Shown: in pieces, positions 33,821 to 42,187 of the stretch | How the letters are laid out: each line of letters opens with the position of its first letter | How positions within the stretch are numbered: position 1 is the first letter of the stretch | Source: a virus | Direction: 5' to 3' (one strand) | IMG/VR virus record: IMGVR_UViG_3300017987_005478 | Coordinates: 1 to 64,000 of that record | DNA: 64,000 nucleotides | Made by a program: the position numbers and the translations under genes | Notes under the pieces: generated by a model | Databases searched by the model: none | Told to the model about the DNA's origin: nothing | What the model saw: the letters and a program-made list of their open reading frames with translations, nothing else

Positions 33821-33982
33821 ATGGAAGATTCAATATGGTTTCAAATTTGGCTGGTCGTATTTGGATATGCGATACTTGGATTTTGGATGCCGTTATTTGG
33901 ATATAACAGTATTAAAGAAAAGATTGGTTTAGATTATGATTACTCATACTTGGATACAGAGGACGATGAAGATACTTCGTAA
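33821..33982 (+). CDS. 53-aa single-membrane-helix protein
   Basis: Behind AAGGGGG. Hydrophobic WLVVFGYAILGFWMPLFGY followed by an acidic tail (YLDTEDDEDTS). No family. Lysis-related proteins (holin-like) can look like this, but there is no direct support. Confidence 0.55.
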   Translation: MEDSIWFQIWLVVFGYAILGFWMPLFGYNSIKEKIGLDYDYSYLDTEDDEDTS

Positions 33983-34106
33983 AGTCAAAATGTGGGTATG
34001 TGCAATCGCCTATCTTTTCACATTCATTCCAATGATCCTACATGACCAATACCGCCAAATCTTCGGGACTCGAAAACGAAAGCGAAGGCTTTCAACAAAA
34101 AAATAG
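33966..34106 (+). CDS. 46-aa basic membrane peptide
   Basis: ATG at 33966 overlaps the previous gene by 17 bases. A hydrophobic MWVCAIAYLFTFIPMIL segment is followed by a strongly basic tail (RKRKRRLSTKK). No strong ribosome site, so translation would be coupled. Existence is moderately likely; function unknown. Confidence 0.4.
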   Translation: MKILRKVKMWVCAIAYLFTFIPMILHDQYRQIFGTRKRKRRLSTKK

Positions 34107-34133
34107 GGCGCCCGTAATGGACACCCTATTTTT
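34101..34133. terminator. bidirectional terminator
   Basis: AAATAGGG pairs with CCCTATTT, extended inward by GCGCCC/GGACA partial pairs, with A and T runs outside. It ends the tiny-gene group (+) and the 34152 gene (-). Confidence 0.75.
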
Positions 34134-34151
34134 GTTAGATACTCTTAACGA

Positions 34152-35261
34152 CTAGGAGGTAGCGCTAAGAGCGGCGACGGCTTCCATCATCTGAGCCGGC
34201 ACGACCAGGACACGTTCAGCAACACTCTCAAGAATCTTCTTGGCATTGAGATTCGTTTCAAGGGTGCTGAATCGGGTAATGGCATGGAACAGTTGCCAAC
34301 TCGTCATCGTCCAAGACTCCACACCTTCAGTGGGATTCTCTTCCGTGATCACGGCGGAGATGGCTTCGCGTCGGGTTTTGCCGGATTGTTTCTCGATCAG
34401 ATCCAGAATCTTCATCATGTCTTCTTCTGTGACATGCTCATTGAAGTTGGCCTGGATCATGTCTCCGATATTTCCGGCAAATGCTGTCACGTACCCGCCA
34501 ACCTCGGCCTGCATGGTCGTCTGGGATCCCTCAAGGTGAATCTGACGAAGGGAGCCGAGTTTGTTCGGCGCGCAGAACCGGACATCTTGTTGACCATCGT
34601 TGAAGGCGAGTCCGAAGGCGATATGCGCAGCGCGGGTTCCATCATAACTGTTGGTGACAATCAACTGTGGATAGATGTCTCCAACTGTAGGAACGTTGGT
34701 CGCACTCTGGATCACAATCTCGTGGCGGATGCTTGCGAGGTTGGGAGCCATGACAGTATTCTCTGACATAATGGGATTTCCAACGGCACTGATGGACTCA
34801 CGAATCCGGTTGATCAGGACTTCATTTCCCTCAAACTTATAATATGGGGAAATGATCCCAACCCATCCAAAAGTTCCGTCGATACCGGCCGGTTTGGTGA
34901 AGAGGCCAACGGGAGGAACGATCATATCGTCCATCAGGTTTTCACCGGCGCCGCTGCCTGTTTGTAGCAGACGATACAGGACCTCGGAGAATTCGTCGGA
35001 GTAATGATAGGCACCTTCTTCCCCTACTGGGGTAAGACCCATCACTTCTGCGCGTTCATCAAAACCCTGTCTTGAAGGTGTGGCTTCTTCCGTGGCGGTG
35101 TCGGTACCATCGTCGGGCGAACTCACGTCGTTCGGATCCGTCTCTTCGTTGGTCTCGTCGTTTGGGTCCGTGTTGTTGTCGAGGTCTCCACTGGTCTCTA
35201 CAGTTTCCTCAACAGAACCTTCCTGTGTGTCTTGGTCGACCATTTCTTGCAAATCTTCCAT
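34152..35261 (-). CDS. DUF932-like 369-aa protein, GC-rich gene
   Basis: Behind AAAGGAG. An acidic, low-complexity first 65 residues (NDETNEETDPNDVSSPDDG) precede a globular domain with IVTNSYDGTRAAHIAFGLAF and LGSLRQIHLEGSQTTMQ, a pattern reminiscent of the DUF932 phage/plasmid family, function unknown. Two 60-base lines inside the gene are 58-62% G+C, well above the surrounding 35-40%. That points to high-expression codon choice or recent arrival. Confidence 0.5.
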   Translation of the reverse strand: MEDLQEMVDQDTQEGSVEETVETSGDLDNNTDPNDETNEETDPNDVSSPDDGTDTATEEATPSRQGFDERAEVMGLTPVGEEGAYHYSDEFSEVLYRLLQTGSGAGENLMDDMIVPPVGLFTKPAGIDGTFGWVGIISPYYKFEGNEVLINRIRESISAVGNPIMSENTVMAPNLASIRHEIVIQSATNVPTVGDIYPQLIVTNSYDGTRAAHIAFGLAFNDGQQDVRFCAPNKLGSLRQIHLEGSQTTMQAEVGGYVTAFAGNIGDMIQANFNEHVTEEDMMKILDLIEKQSGKTRREAISAVITEENPTEGVESWTMTSWQLFHAITRFSTLETNLNAKKILESVAERVLVVPAQMMEAVAALSATS

Positions 35262-35288
35262 CTTTTGATCTCCTTTCGATCGTTTTTT

Positions 35289-35663
35289 CTATTTTGCTTC
35301 TTCGACCGATCCATCAGGACCAGTCTCGGTTTGAATCTTTTCATCTTGACCTGCGGTTTGGATACCGATATTATCAAGTTTATCATCAAGGGTTTTGAGT
35401 CTATTCTCCGCCTTGAAGAGCTGTGTCTTGATTTTTGTCAGATCTTTAGTTACTTCAACTTCTTCCTGGACTAGCTCCAGGTTTTCTTTCGCCTTCTTAA
35501 GTGCTGCGATTTTGAGTTTCAATTGCGCAGCTTCTTCTTCAGGCGACCTTGGTTCCATCAATTCTTCCTCAACTTTTGCAGTCAAACGTTTGCCTATAAT
35601 TTTCCACGCGACGAATACAAAGAGTAGAAAGAGAATGATATAGATTAAGAATTGTGCGAACAT
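35289..35663 (-). CDS. membrane-anchored coiled-coil protein
   Basis: The start MFAQFLIYIILFLLFVFVAW is preceded by GGAGG; an upstream GTG is less well placed. One N-terminal membrane helix (residues 1-23) is followed by a long charged coiled coil (30-100) and an acidic tail. This single-anchor, coiled-coil plan suggests a partner of the SPFH protein encoded just upstream. Confidence 0.65.
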   Translation of the reverse strand: MFAQFLIYIILFLLFVFVAWKIIGKRLTAKVEEELMEPRSPEEEAAQLKLKIAALKKAKENLELVQEEVEVTKDLTKIKTQLFKAENRLKTLDDKLDNIGIQTAGQDEKIQTETGPDGSVEEAK

Positions 35664-35679
35664 TGTCACCTCCGAAGAT

Positions 35680-35703
35680 GTGGGGACCCCGTAGAGTCCC
35701 CAC
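35680..35703 (-). terminator. hairpin between SPFH gene and coiled-coil gene
   Basis: GTGGGGAC pairs with GTCCCCAC around an 8-base loop. No U-run follows; it may be an attenuator or processing stem. The stem sequence is nearly that of the hairpin at 2991-3017. Confidence 0.5.
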
Positions 35704-35712
35704 TATGTGTTT

Positions 35713-37035
35713 CTATTTAACACCCTTGACAGACATGTCAAGTTGCAGCTGTTTCGCAACACTGATGTTCATCATGTTCATGAAACGCTGGAATTCGTCA
35801 TCCGGATTCTGGGTTCCGCTTTCACCACCACCTGCCATATAAACATTCGGAACCTTCCTTGTGCTATAGGCATCGGCGTAGTTCTTGTGAATCGCAACCA
35901 CTGCTTCCAGTTTCTGTTTCAGGGCACCGTCAGCCTGCATGATCAGACGTTTCTTCTCGGCTTTACCTTGACCGAGTAGGATGTCTCTCTGTTTCTCTTG
36001 CTCAGCAGCTTTCTTCTCCAGTTTTGCAACCTCGAGTTTCTTTGCGGCATGAGTCTCAGCAACTTCCTTGTCTCTCTCGGCCTGAACCACTGCGGTGGCT
36101 TTCTTTTCCAGCTCCAGATATCTCGCCTTGGCGACCTTTGCCTCACCCTGAGCCTCGATGGTCAGCTTGTCCTGCTCGGCTTCTTGAGCTCTTGCTCGAG
36201 AGGTAGCGACAGCCATGAGAGCTTCCTGCTGGGTCGCAATCTGCTCTTTGACCTTCTCGGCATATTCAAAGGCTTTGATTTCAAAGTTCACCAGTTTGAT
36301 ACCAGTTCCTTCTAGAGGATTCATCTGACGCATGGGCAGTTTGGTATTCGGATCTTCTTTAATCTTCTTAACGGTTCTCGTGACTTCCTCACCAGAGATT
36401 GGATCCTTGACCTTCTTGGTTTCTTCCTCAGTTTGGTAAATACCATTCTGGATCTGGTCTGCAGCCCAGTACAGAAAATCGGTTCTTTTCTCAGCATAAG
36501 ATTCCCTGGCAGACATCAAGTTTGCTGTAAGGCGCAAGGAGTTTCTCACATGAGGGAGAATCAGTTTATTTTGAACATCATTATATGTCTTATGACCTCG
36601 CTCAGTTACCAACGAAATGGCATCACTCTCAGATGTGGGCATGATATTACGGAGCGTTCCAGAGATATCACAAAGAGAACCGTCATTGAATCGGACCTCA
36701 ATGGACTCATCCTTGGCTTCACCCTCATCCACATCCTTGGTGAAGAAGAAAGTCTCAGCGGTAGGCCACACGGTAATGTCACCGAAACCCTGCACCCAGA
36801 GACCCGGATCCATCTTTGCGGACATTTTACCTGTTACGGCCGCCTGTTTGATCTGATAGGTGCCCTTTTCCACGGTGTCAAAGATCTTGGGTGAGAGTAT
36901 CAGACCGATAAGACCGATCACAACCAAAACACCCAAACCAACAAACTTCTTGATGATCTTTTTCTTTGCCAACAACTGGCGTTCATATTCACTCATTTGA
37001 CTTTTCCCTTCTTGTTTCCAATTTTCTCCTGCCAT
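35713..37035 (-). CDS. SPFH/band-7 domain membrane protein
   Basis: A 440-aa product behind AAGGAGG. N-terminal membrane helix (about residues 31-48, VGLGVLVVIGLIGLILSP), then an SPFH domain (VEKGTYQIKQ..., VRFNDGSLCDISGTLRNIMP, VRNSLRLTANLMSARESYAE) and a long Ala/Glu/Lys coiled coil (about 260-390) typical of stomatin/prohibitin/flotillin or HflK-type proteins. These assemble into membrane rings. A sampled 60-base line is 53% G+C, above neighbours. A role in guarding the membrane or modulating host FtsH-type complexes is possible but unproven. Confidence 0.82.
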   Translation of the reverse strand: MAGENWKQEGKSQMSEYERQLLAKKKIIKKFVGLGVLVVIGLIGLILSPKIFDTVEKGTYQIKQAAVTGKMSAKMDPGLWVQGFGDITVWPTAETFFFTKDVDEGEAKDESIEVRFNDGSLCDISGTLRNIMPTSESDAISLVTERGHKTYNDVQNKLILPHVRNSLRLTANLMSARESYAEKRTDFLYWAADQIQNGIYQTEEETKKVKDPISGEEVTRTVKKIKEDPNTKLPMRQMNPLEGTGIKLVNFEIKAFEYAEKVKEQIATQQEALMAVATSRARAQEAEQDKLTIEAQGEAKVAKARYLELEKKATAVVQAERDKEVAETHAAKKLEVAKLEKKAAEQEKQRDILLGQGKAEKKRLIMQADGALKQKLEAVVAIHKNYADAYSTRKVPNVYMAGGGESGTQNPDDEFQRFMNMMNISVAKQLQLDMSVKGVK

Positions 37036-37037
37036 TT

Positions 37038-37418
37038 TTAGTATCCTCCTTCACCTCTTATGATTTTGACGTTTTCAGGCAAGTCAAGGTCATTGAGACC
37101 TTGATGGGTTAACATTACTTCCATTGGGTCATCACTCTCATCGCTAACATGCAAAACGTGTACTACACCTCCTTCCTCTATGATAGTCTTTGCTGCCTCG
37201 TACTGCTCCTTCTCAGATCCCTCGACGTCATCTGGTGTATAACCGTACCAGTCATCCAACCATCTGTCGAGATCCTCCAACGACTTAATAGTATTTTCCG
37301 AATACCTACTCAAATCGACCTTCATTGTGATTTCAGTAATAAGACTCTGATCACCTGTAGAGCCAATTATAAATGAGGTGCTAGATGAGTTGGTTACTTC
37401 ACTCATTCGAAACTTCAT
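37038..37418 (-). CDS. protein with N-terminal TNSSS leader motif (copy 2)
   Basis: It starts MKFRMSEVTNSSSTSFIIG behind GGAGG, overlapping the HD gene end by 20 bases. After the leader the 126-aa protein is acidic (DLDRWLDDWYGYTPDDVEGS) and ends with LPENVKIIRGEGGY. Only the leader is shared with the copies at 11475, 39855 and 63155. No domain recognised in the body. Confidence 0.7.
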   Translation of the reverse strand: MKFRMSEVTNSSSTSFIIGSTGDQSLITEITMKVDLSRYSENTIKSLEDLDRWLDDWYGYTPDDVEGSEKEQYEAAKTIIEEGGVVHVLHVSDESDDPMEVMLTHQGLNDLDLPENVKIIRGEGGY

Positions 37419-37905
37419 GAATAGTCCTCCATAATTCTAGATACTTTTCGTGGTACATCTTTAACCGGTTGATATCCTCCTTTCTGAGTTTCCGGTCTTT
37501 AAATCTTGAAATATCCATATTGTGTTCCAGATCTTTCATTTTGATTCTAACGGCTCTTTCATCTTTCTTTATTCTAATATAATACTCCTTAACTGTTTCT
37601 CCTTCTCTTCTCGTAAGAGCATCTACTGTATTGATGACTTCAAAAGGTATTCCATAACCAAGTAGCTGCTCTTTCGTCGTCGGGGTATCTTCCAAAACGT
37701 CATGAAGTACTGCAGCCATTTGATCATACGGATCGTCAAAGTGAGACATTACAGTTAAAGGATGAAATATATAAGGTTTCCCTGATTTGTCCAACTGACG
37801 TTCATGAGCAACAGCCGCAATTTTGATAGCAGTTGCTACATGTAAGGAAACACCCTTCTCTTGCCAATTTTCTAGATAGCTTTCAGCAGTTTCATGCCCT
37901 CCCAT
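37399..37905 (-). CDS. HD-domain protein, SpoT/MESH1-like alarmone hydrolase
   Basis: The start is ATG at 37905; a TTG two codons earlier is weaker. H34 (AHERQ), H48 (FHPLTV) and H68-D69 (LHDVLEDT) are the metal-binding set of the (p)ppGpp hydrolase HD domain, spaced as in SpoT and MESH1. The 168-aa length fits a free-standing small alarmone hydrolase. It lacks any synthetase domain. Degrading host ppGpp during infection is the natural guess. Confidence 0.78.
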   Translation of the reverse strand: MGGHETAESYLENWQEKGVSLHVATAIKIAAVAHERQLDKSGKPYIFHPLTVMSHFDDPYDQMAAVLHDVLEDTPTTKEQLLGYGIPFEVINTVDALTRREGETVKEYYIRIKKDERAVRIKMKDLEHNMDISRFKDRKLRKEDINRLKMYHEKYLELWRTIHEVSNE

Positions 37906-37920
37906 TATCAACCTGCCCTC

Positions 37921-38358
37921 CTAAAAGATGAAGACACCATAACCACCAATATCAAGCTCAGAAGGTCTGAATGCAATTGATACCATATCTGGTTTTGCAA
38001 GTCTAACAATTTCCAACCATAACTGAGCAAAGATGTGTGGTGTAAGTTCGTTCTCTTCCATATATTGTTCTTCTTTGAATGTGATTCCGAATTCAGCAAG
38101 TTTGTCTCTATATTTCTTTTTGATCATATTCTCTTCACTGTCATTACAGACTTTTCGGGAGAAATCAAAACCAATGATTTTAACTGCTTCCTTATAAGCC
38201 TCTTTGAGTTCTTTGAATGTTAATGAAGAAAAGATAAAGATTTTGTCTGTCAACCCATGCCCGTCATGAGAATCATCACCAACAACCAGTGCAATCATAT
38301 GCAAATCTTCATTGATTACAACTGCCTCTCCAGTTTCCTTACTGATATACTGCGTCAT
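37921..38358 (-). CDS. hypothetical 145-aa protein
   Basis: The start MTQYISKETGEAVV overlaps the region of the previous gene's stop (GGTGATATG) with AAGGA upstream; longer starts at 38400 or 38412 are possible. Has VINEDLHMIALVVGDDSHDG and a helical second half; no family recognised. Confidence 0.55.
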   Translation of the reverse strand: MTQYISKETGEAVVINEDLHMIALVVGDDSHDGHGLTDKIFIFSSLTFKELKEAYKEAVKIIGFDFSRKVCNDSEENMIKKKYRDKLAEFGITFKEEQYMEENELTPHIFAQLWLEIVRLAKPDMVSIAFRPSELDIGGYGVFIF

Positions 38359-38359
38359 A

Positions 38360-38503
38360 TCACCATCCTTTCCGACACCTTGTACATCTCCAATGGACAT
38401 CCGGATCTGCAATCATTAACATAATGCAACCACAATTCGGACATGTTATTGGCGGGTCGTATATTGATGGTTTTTTCTTAAACCATTTTTTTAACCATTT
38501 CAT
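38360..38503 (-). CDS. 47-aa zinc-ribbon protein
   Basis: ATG behind AGGAGGAAACA. A basic start (MKWLKKWFKKKPS) is followed by CPNCG...CTRCRKGW, two CxxC pairs. Typical small phage zinc ribbon; partner unknown. Confidence 0.65.
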   Translation of the reverse strand: MKWLKKWFKKKPSIYDPPITCPNCGCIMLMIADPDVHWRCTRCRKGW

Positions 38504-38705
38504 TGTTTCCTCCTGAAAGGGTGGGGGTAGCCGCCATTGTTTAAACAGGATTAGACCCCCGGCTTCTTTCCTCAAAGGACGTTCTTGTAGTAACAGAATT
38601 TTACGCGCAGGACTACAAAGAACTTTTTCTCGCATGGCGGCAGACGAGCGCATGAAAACGCCTGCACAACCTTGGGTAAATGACCAACCCGAAGGACCCC
38701 AAAAC
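38504..38705 (-). other. structured 200-base leader upstream of the zinc-ribbon gene
   Basis: Between the stop of the 38706 gene and the ATG at 38503 lie 200 bases without a convincing gene; one frame is open but has poor composition. On the minus strand several stems can form: TTGTAGT/ACTACAA, GCAGGCG with CGTCTGC, GGGGGT/ACCCCC just before the ribosome site. Possibly a regulatory leader or small RNA. Confidence 0.4.
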
Positions 38706-39023
38706 TTAAGCAGCTTCTGCATCAATGCTATTTGCTAACTCGTAACAATCCCAACAAAACTTTCTCGGTTTCCCTCTCCCGGTCCACAACATCCACTTCT
38801 TATGGGTGGTTCCACATCTCGGACAGATACATTCAACTGAACGTTTTCTAAATCCATCATCATCTCCGCCTTGATATTTTTTCCGCGCTTCGGGTTTTAG
38901 ATAATACTCCTTTGAGCATTGTCTTGAGCAAAACACGGGTCTGTTTGGCGGATTCTTTTTTCCACAGTTGCGACAGAATTCTAGAACTTCGATCACGTTT
39001 TTTCCAACCCGTCTTTTTGGCAC
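38706..39023 (-). CDS. zinc-finger protein with three Cys pairs
   Basis: It starts at GTG (39023) behind AAGGAG, overlapping the methyltransferase stop (TAGTG). The 105-aa product has FCRNCGKKN...FCSRQCSKEY, CICPRCG and FCWDCYE. Basic; probably binds nucleic acid or protein. No exact family. Confidence 0.65.
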   Translation of the reverse strand: MPKRRVGKNVIEVLEFCRNCGKKNPPNRPVFCSRQCSKEYYLKPEARKKYQGGDDDGFRKRSVECICPRCGTTHKKWMLWTGRGKPRKFCWDCYELANSIDAEAA

Positions 39024-39640
39024 TAAGAAACTCTCCTTCCTTTATAACGTAGGTAAATATCACGACCGTCAAATTCGAAGTTCGGCTCGATATCTATTGT
39101 CTCAAATCTCTTTTCCATTCCAAAGAAATGTTCGAACCTCTTCATTGTCCAAATAGAAGCATGCGGGCAACCTGGCTCGTTGAGAAGCTCAGTTGTTGTT
39201 ATGATATTTTCAGCTTCGAATTCCTTACTCGCTGGGTCCTCTGCGAGAATTCTTTTTGCTAAATTTTCGTAATCTGGAACGATGATGTCAACTTCACCGC
39301 TTCCCTTTAAACATGTTGACATCAAGTATATGAAATACAGGACGTCTGTAAATTTAATATGCTCCAAGAATCTGTAGCATACAATTTTGTCAAATGTGAT
39401 TGACGTCCGTTCCATAAACTCAAAAGCGTCCGAATTCACCTTTCGAAAATGCCGGCGATTTTGCTCCTGATTGAAAGGATGAAAATGATTTTCCCAATGT
39501 CTGTGAGCGCTTTCAACATCCTCGGGTGCGCTGGCTTTGTAATACATCGTATCAAGATTAACTACGAAAATGTCCGAGTCCAGTTCATGTTCCAATGGAT
39601 ATTGAAGTTTACCAGCTGCCAAGTTCAAAATTGTTACCAT
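39023..39640 (-). CDS. SAM-dependent methyltransferase-like protein
   Basis: A 205-aa product behind GGAGG. ILNLAAGKLQYPLE (motif I-like, with the acidic loop replaced), VNLDTMYY, then FDKIVCYRFLEHIKFTDVLY, the post-strand-4 EHI typical of Methyltransf_11-like enzymes, and GEVDIIVPDYENLAKRIL. Motif I is degenerate, so cofactor binding needs checking. Such proteins often sit in sugar- or surface-modifying clusters. Confidence 0.6.
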   Translation of the reverse strand: MVTILNLAAGKLQYPLEHELDSDIFVVNLDTMYYKASAPEDVESAHRHWENHFHPFNQEQNRRHFRKVNSDAFEFMERTSITFDKIVCYRFLEHIKFTDVLYFIYLMSTCLKGSGEVDIIVPDYENLAKRILAEDPASKEFEAENIITTTELLNEPGCPHASIWTMKRFEHFFGMEKRFETIDIEPNFEFDGRDIYLRYKGRRVS

Positions 39641-39855
39641 CCATCTTCCTCCTTCTTGGGTGTTTCTACTGGAAATTTACCTTGGATTCTCCCACAATCC
39701 AAGCAGTAATCAAATTCAATATAATCTCCATCACCAATTCCAACATCGCTTTGCACGTAACCGACTTTTTCGTAATCGTCGATCACAAACTGGCAGAGGT
39801 CGGAACACTTGGCGTTCACCATTGCTATTCTTTCACTTCCACATTCACAAGCCAT
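39634..39855 (-). CDS. 73-aa zinc-ribbon protein
   Basis: The start MACECGSERIAMV lies behind GGAGG and overlaps the stop of the 39855 gene (TAATG). Two metal-binding pairs, CECG and CLDCG. No further family. Confidence 0.6.
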   Translation of the reverse strand: MACECGSERIAMVNAKCSDLCQFVIDDYEKVGYVQSDVGIGDGDYIEFDYCLDCGRIQGKFPVETPKKEEDGW

Positions 39856-40238
39856 TATCTGTCCTCCCAACATTCTTCAATATGGTATAACTCTCCTGGT
39901 TCGACAGACATGTTTGATTGCTCAAACATTTTACAAATTCTTTCTTTGAATTGTTGGAGAGTTTCATCATCTTTCATTTTAAACGGAGAAACTCCAATCA
40001 TGACACGGTCGTCATAAAATTGTTTTGATGCTTCCAAGCCAGCTTTCGACATGATTGTCTCAGCACTCCAGAAAAAGTCACTGTCTTCTAAGAAGTCTTC
40101 TACAGAACCGCCATCTTCCCTCAGTTCAGCAAGGCCTTCACCATACTTATCTCTAAGTTCGTCCATGTCCATTTCAATTCCCCACACGACAAAGCTGGTG
40201 CTTGAGGAATTAGTTACTTCCGTCATCTTAAATTTCAC
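39855..40238 (-). CDS. protein with N-terminal TNSSS leader motif (copy 3)
   Basis: It starts MKFKMTEVTNSSSTSFVVWG behind AAGGAGG (11 bases). The 127-aa body is acidic and helical (LAELREDGGSVEDFLEDSDF) and unrelated to the other leader proteins. Codons for the shared serines differ between copies (TCC/TCA/AGC), so the identity is selected at protein level. Confidence 0.7.
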   Translation of the reverse strand: MKFKMTEVTNSSSTSFVVWGIEMDMDELRDKYGEGLAELREDGGSVEDFLEDSDFFWSAETIMSKAGLEASKQFYDDRVMIGVSPFKMKDDETLQQFKERICKMFEQSNMSVEPGELYHIEECWEDR

Positions 40239-40249
40239 TTTAAGCCTCC

Positions 40250-40972
40250 TTATGCAAATTCTAGGACTAGACTCTCTGCGAAAGGTTTAATATAAAAATC
40301 GTAATATCGTTCACGATCAATATCAACAGGATCCATAACTCTTACCATACTTCTTGAAATTTGAGTTTGTCCAAAATGTTTTAAAAAGATATTACATTTA
40401 TCATCCGTAACTGGGATGGCATACAAACTCGGATCCTCTGACATAATAATTTCATCTCTGATTTCTTGCAATGTTGTAAAGATCTTATATTTATTGGAAT
40501 TACAGACCTTTATCATTTTCTCAAATAGCTGATCCATAGCAGGATACCTATATGGGATACCTTTAATATTGACAGTCGATTTATGAATAGCTATGTAAGT
40601 TTTTCTATCTGAGGAAATGAGCATTGCGTCAAAAGATGCTCGATAATCGAGGGGAATATTTAGGTTGGTCTCTCGCAAATGTCTTGTTACAATAACACCG
40701 TCATATTGGCGAATAATCAATTCATCTTCAGTTATTTCGTTTTTCGCCAGATATTCACTAATTGTAGAGTTGGTAATGCCACGAATAATGCTTGTTAAAC
40801 GAGGGTCGTCCCGCATCATAATTCCAATCTGCGTATTTCTCTTGAGTTTATCGTTCTCGTCAATATGAGATAGATCGAAGCCCAATCGCTTGATTATCTC
40901 ATAGTGACAAGCAACGATATCATAGAGATGTACATCACGCAGGAGAAGTCGACACGATTTGTTTATCTCCAT
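40250..40972 (-). CDS. hypothetical 240-aa protein
   Basis: It starts directly after the lipoprotein stop with a close AAGGA. Mixed alpha/beta, with VHLYDIVACHYEIIKRLGFD at the start, a central YDGVIVTRHLRETNLNIPLD, and ERYYDFYIKPFAESLVLEFA at the end. No signal or membrane segment. The opening resembles proteins of large phages that act on DNA or share a polymerase-like fold, but nothing diagnostic was seen. Confidence 0.6.
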   Translation of the reverse strand: MEINKSCRLLLRDVHLYDIVACHYEIIKRLGFDLSHIDENDKLKRNTQIGIMMRDDPRLTSIIRGITNSTISEYLAKNEITEDELIIRQYDGVIVTRHLRETNLNIPLDYRASFDAMLISSDRKTYIAIHKSTVNIKGIPYRYPAMDQLFEKMIKVCNSNKYKIFTTLQEIRDEIIMSEDPSLYAIPVTDDKCNIFLKHFGQTQISRSMVRVMDPVDIDRERYYDFYIKPFAESLVLEFA

Positions 40973-40975
40973 TCC

Positions 40976-41701
40976 TTATTCCTTCAGTGATTCATTTATT
41001 GCCTGAGCTTTACACAGAAGAACATAATTTACAAGCTCTTCGTAATCCACCATTGTTAGTGGTCGATGCTCAGACGTAACGATTTCGTTAAATCGGTTTT
41101 CTGCTGCTTCACACCCTCGTATTGAGTATTTGAGATCGTCGTAATCGTCAACAGAAATCAACTGTGACATCACTTGACCTCTTTTAGGTTTGTTCCATGG
41201 TTGAGAATTCGCTTCTCTGACCATTGCTACCATACCCTTTTGGACACCATCTTCAACCACCTTCTCCGTTGCCTCTTCTTTCTCTTCTACAGGATCTGGA
41301 TAATCAGGTGGCTCTGATTTGGTGATTTGTCGATACCATTCTGGGTCTATTCGACTAAATCGAGCCTGGTTAGCTTTCTTGATGTTTTCTGACTTCCAAT
41401 CATCTCCTGTGACCATTACAATCTCTTCTGTAGATTTAATGATGTGTCCAAGATCCTGAAAGGGAGTTGCAGTTTCCATTGGTTTATCTGTTCTGTTTCG
41501 AATTGCCTCGCGCAGATTCACTAGATAACTTTGACCCCAAACCTTCTCAACGGAATCATAATATTGCTTCTCTTGTACCGTCATTAGAGGCCAAGTTTTA
41601 TTTGCTTCCATATCCGTTTCTTTGTATGTGTCACAACCGGCAAGCATAGCTAATGCAAGCGCGATAATCAGTATCACCATACTAGCAACCAGATGCTTCA
41701 T
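40976..41701 (-). CDS. predicted lipoprotein
   Basis: A 241-aa product behind AAGGAGG. Signal peptide MKHLVASMVILIIALALAML followed by lipobox LAGC with Cys23, so it is probably lipidated and exported. The mature part is acidic and helical, with a Pro/Glu-rich linker near residue 140. Phage lipoproteins often block superinfection or aid lysis; no direct evidence for either. Confidence 0.75.
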   Translation of the reverse strand: MKHLVASMVILIIALALAMLAGCDTYKETDMEANKTWPLMTVQEKQYYDSVEKVWGQSYLVNLREAIRNRTDKPMETATPFQDLGHIIKSTEEIVMVTGDDWKSENIKKANQARFSRIDPEWYRQITKSEPPDYPDPVEEKEEATEKVVEDGVQKGMVAMVREANSQPWNKPKRGQVMSQLISVDDYDDLKYSIRGCEAAENRFNEIVTSEHRPLTMVDYEELVNYVLLCKAQAINESLKE

Positions 41702-41711
41702 TTTCTCCTCC

Positions 41712-42128
41712 TTACAATCTTATTCGTGATTCTATGAGTTTCTGTCTTACGTCTTGACATACGCTTGCCGATTTTATGTAATCGTCAAACCACTTAGTCT
41801 TGATTTCAAATTCTGAATTGAATTTATGAACCGTGATATCAGGATTAGCTCTAACTCTAAAACCAACCGCAGTTAATGTGGAGTTTAATTCACTCAAACC
41901 AACAGCTTCTATTGCCTCGTTAGCTGGAGTCGGCGCCAATTTGTTATCCTTCATGACTTTAGCCAACAAAGTGTTTTCAACATCGTCCGAGGTATAGGGA
42001 ATGACGAAATCACAATTATACTGTGGTTCCATATTTTCGTTCATTCTCATTCGAACACCAACGATATAATAAAATCGTTTATTTTCTTCCGATTTCAGCG
42101 CTTCTAACCATTCCTCTGGTATACCCAT
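41712..42128 (-). CDS. hypothetical 138-aa protein
   Basis: Behind AGGAGG. It has a beta-rich start (FYYIVGVRMRMNENMEPQYN) and a helical end; two similar halves may exist (RMRMNEN... and RVRANPD...). No family. Confidence 0.6.
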   Translation of the reverse strand: MGIPEEWLEALKSEENKRFYYIVGVRMRMNENMEPQYNCDFVIPYTSDDVENTLLAKVMKDNKLAPTPANEAIEAVGLSELNSTLTAVGFRVRANPDITVHKFNSEFEIKTKWFDDYIKSASVCQDVRQKLIESRIRL

Positions 42129-42147
42129 ATTGTCCTCCTACGGAAAA

Positions 42148-42180
42148 ACTGGAGGGCGCATGGGAAGAACGCCCTCCAGT
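42148..42180 (-). terminator. 11-bp perfect terminator hairpin
   Basis: ACTGGAGGGCG pairs with CGCCCTCCAGT, followed on the minus strand by TTTTTCCG. Ends the transcript of the 42188 gene. Confidence 0.85.
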
Positions 42181-42187
42181 ATCCATC

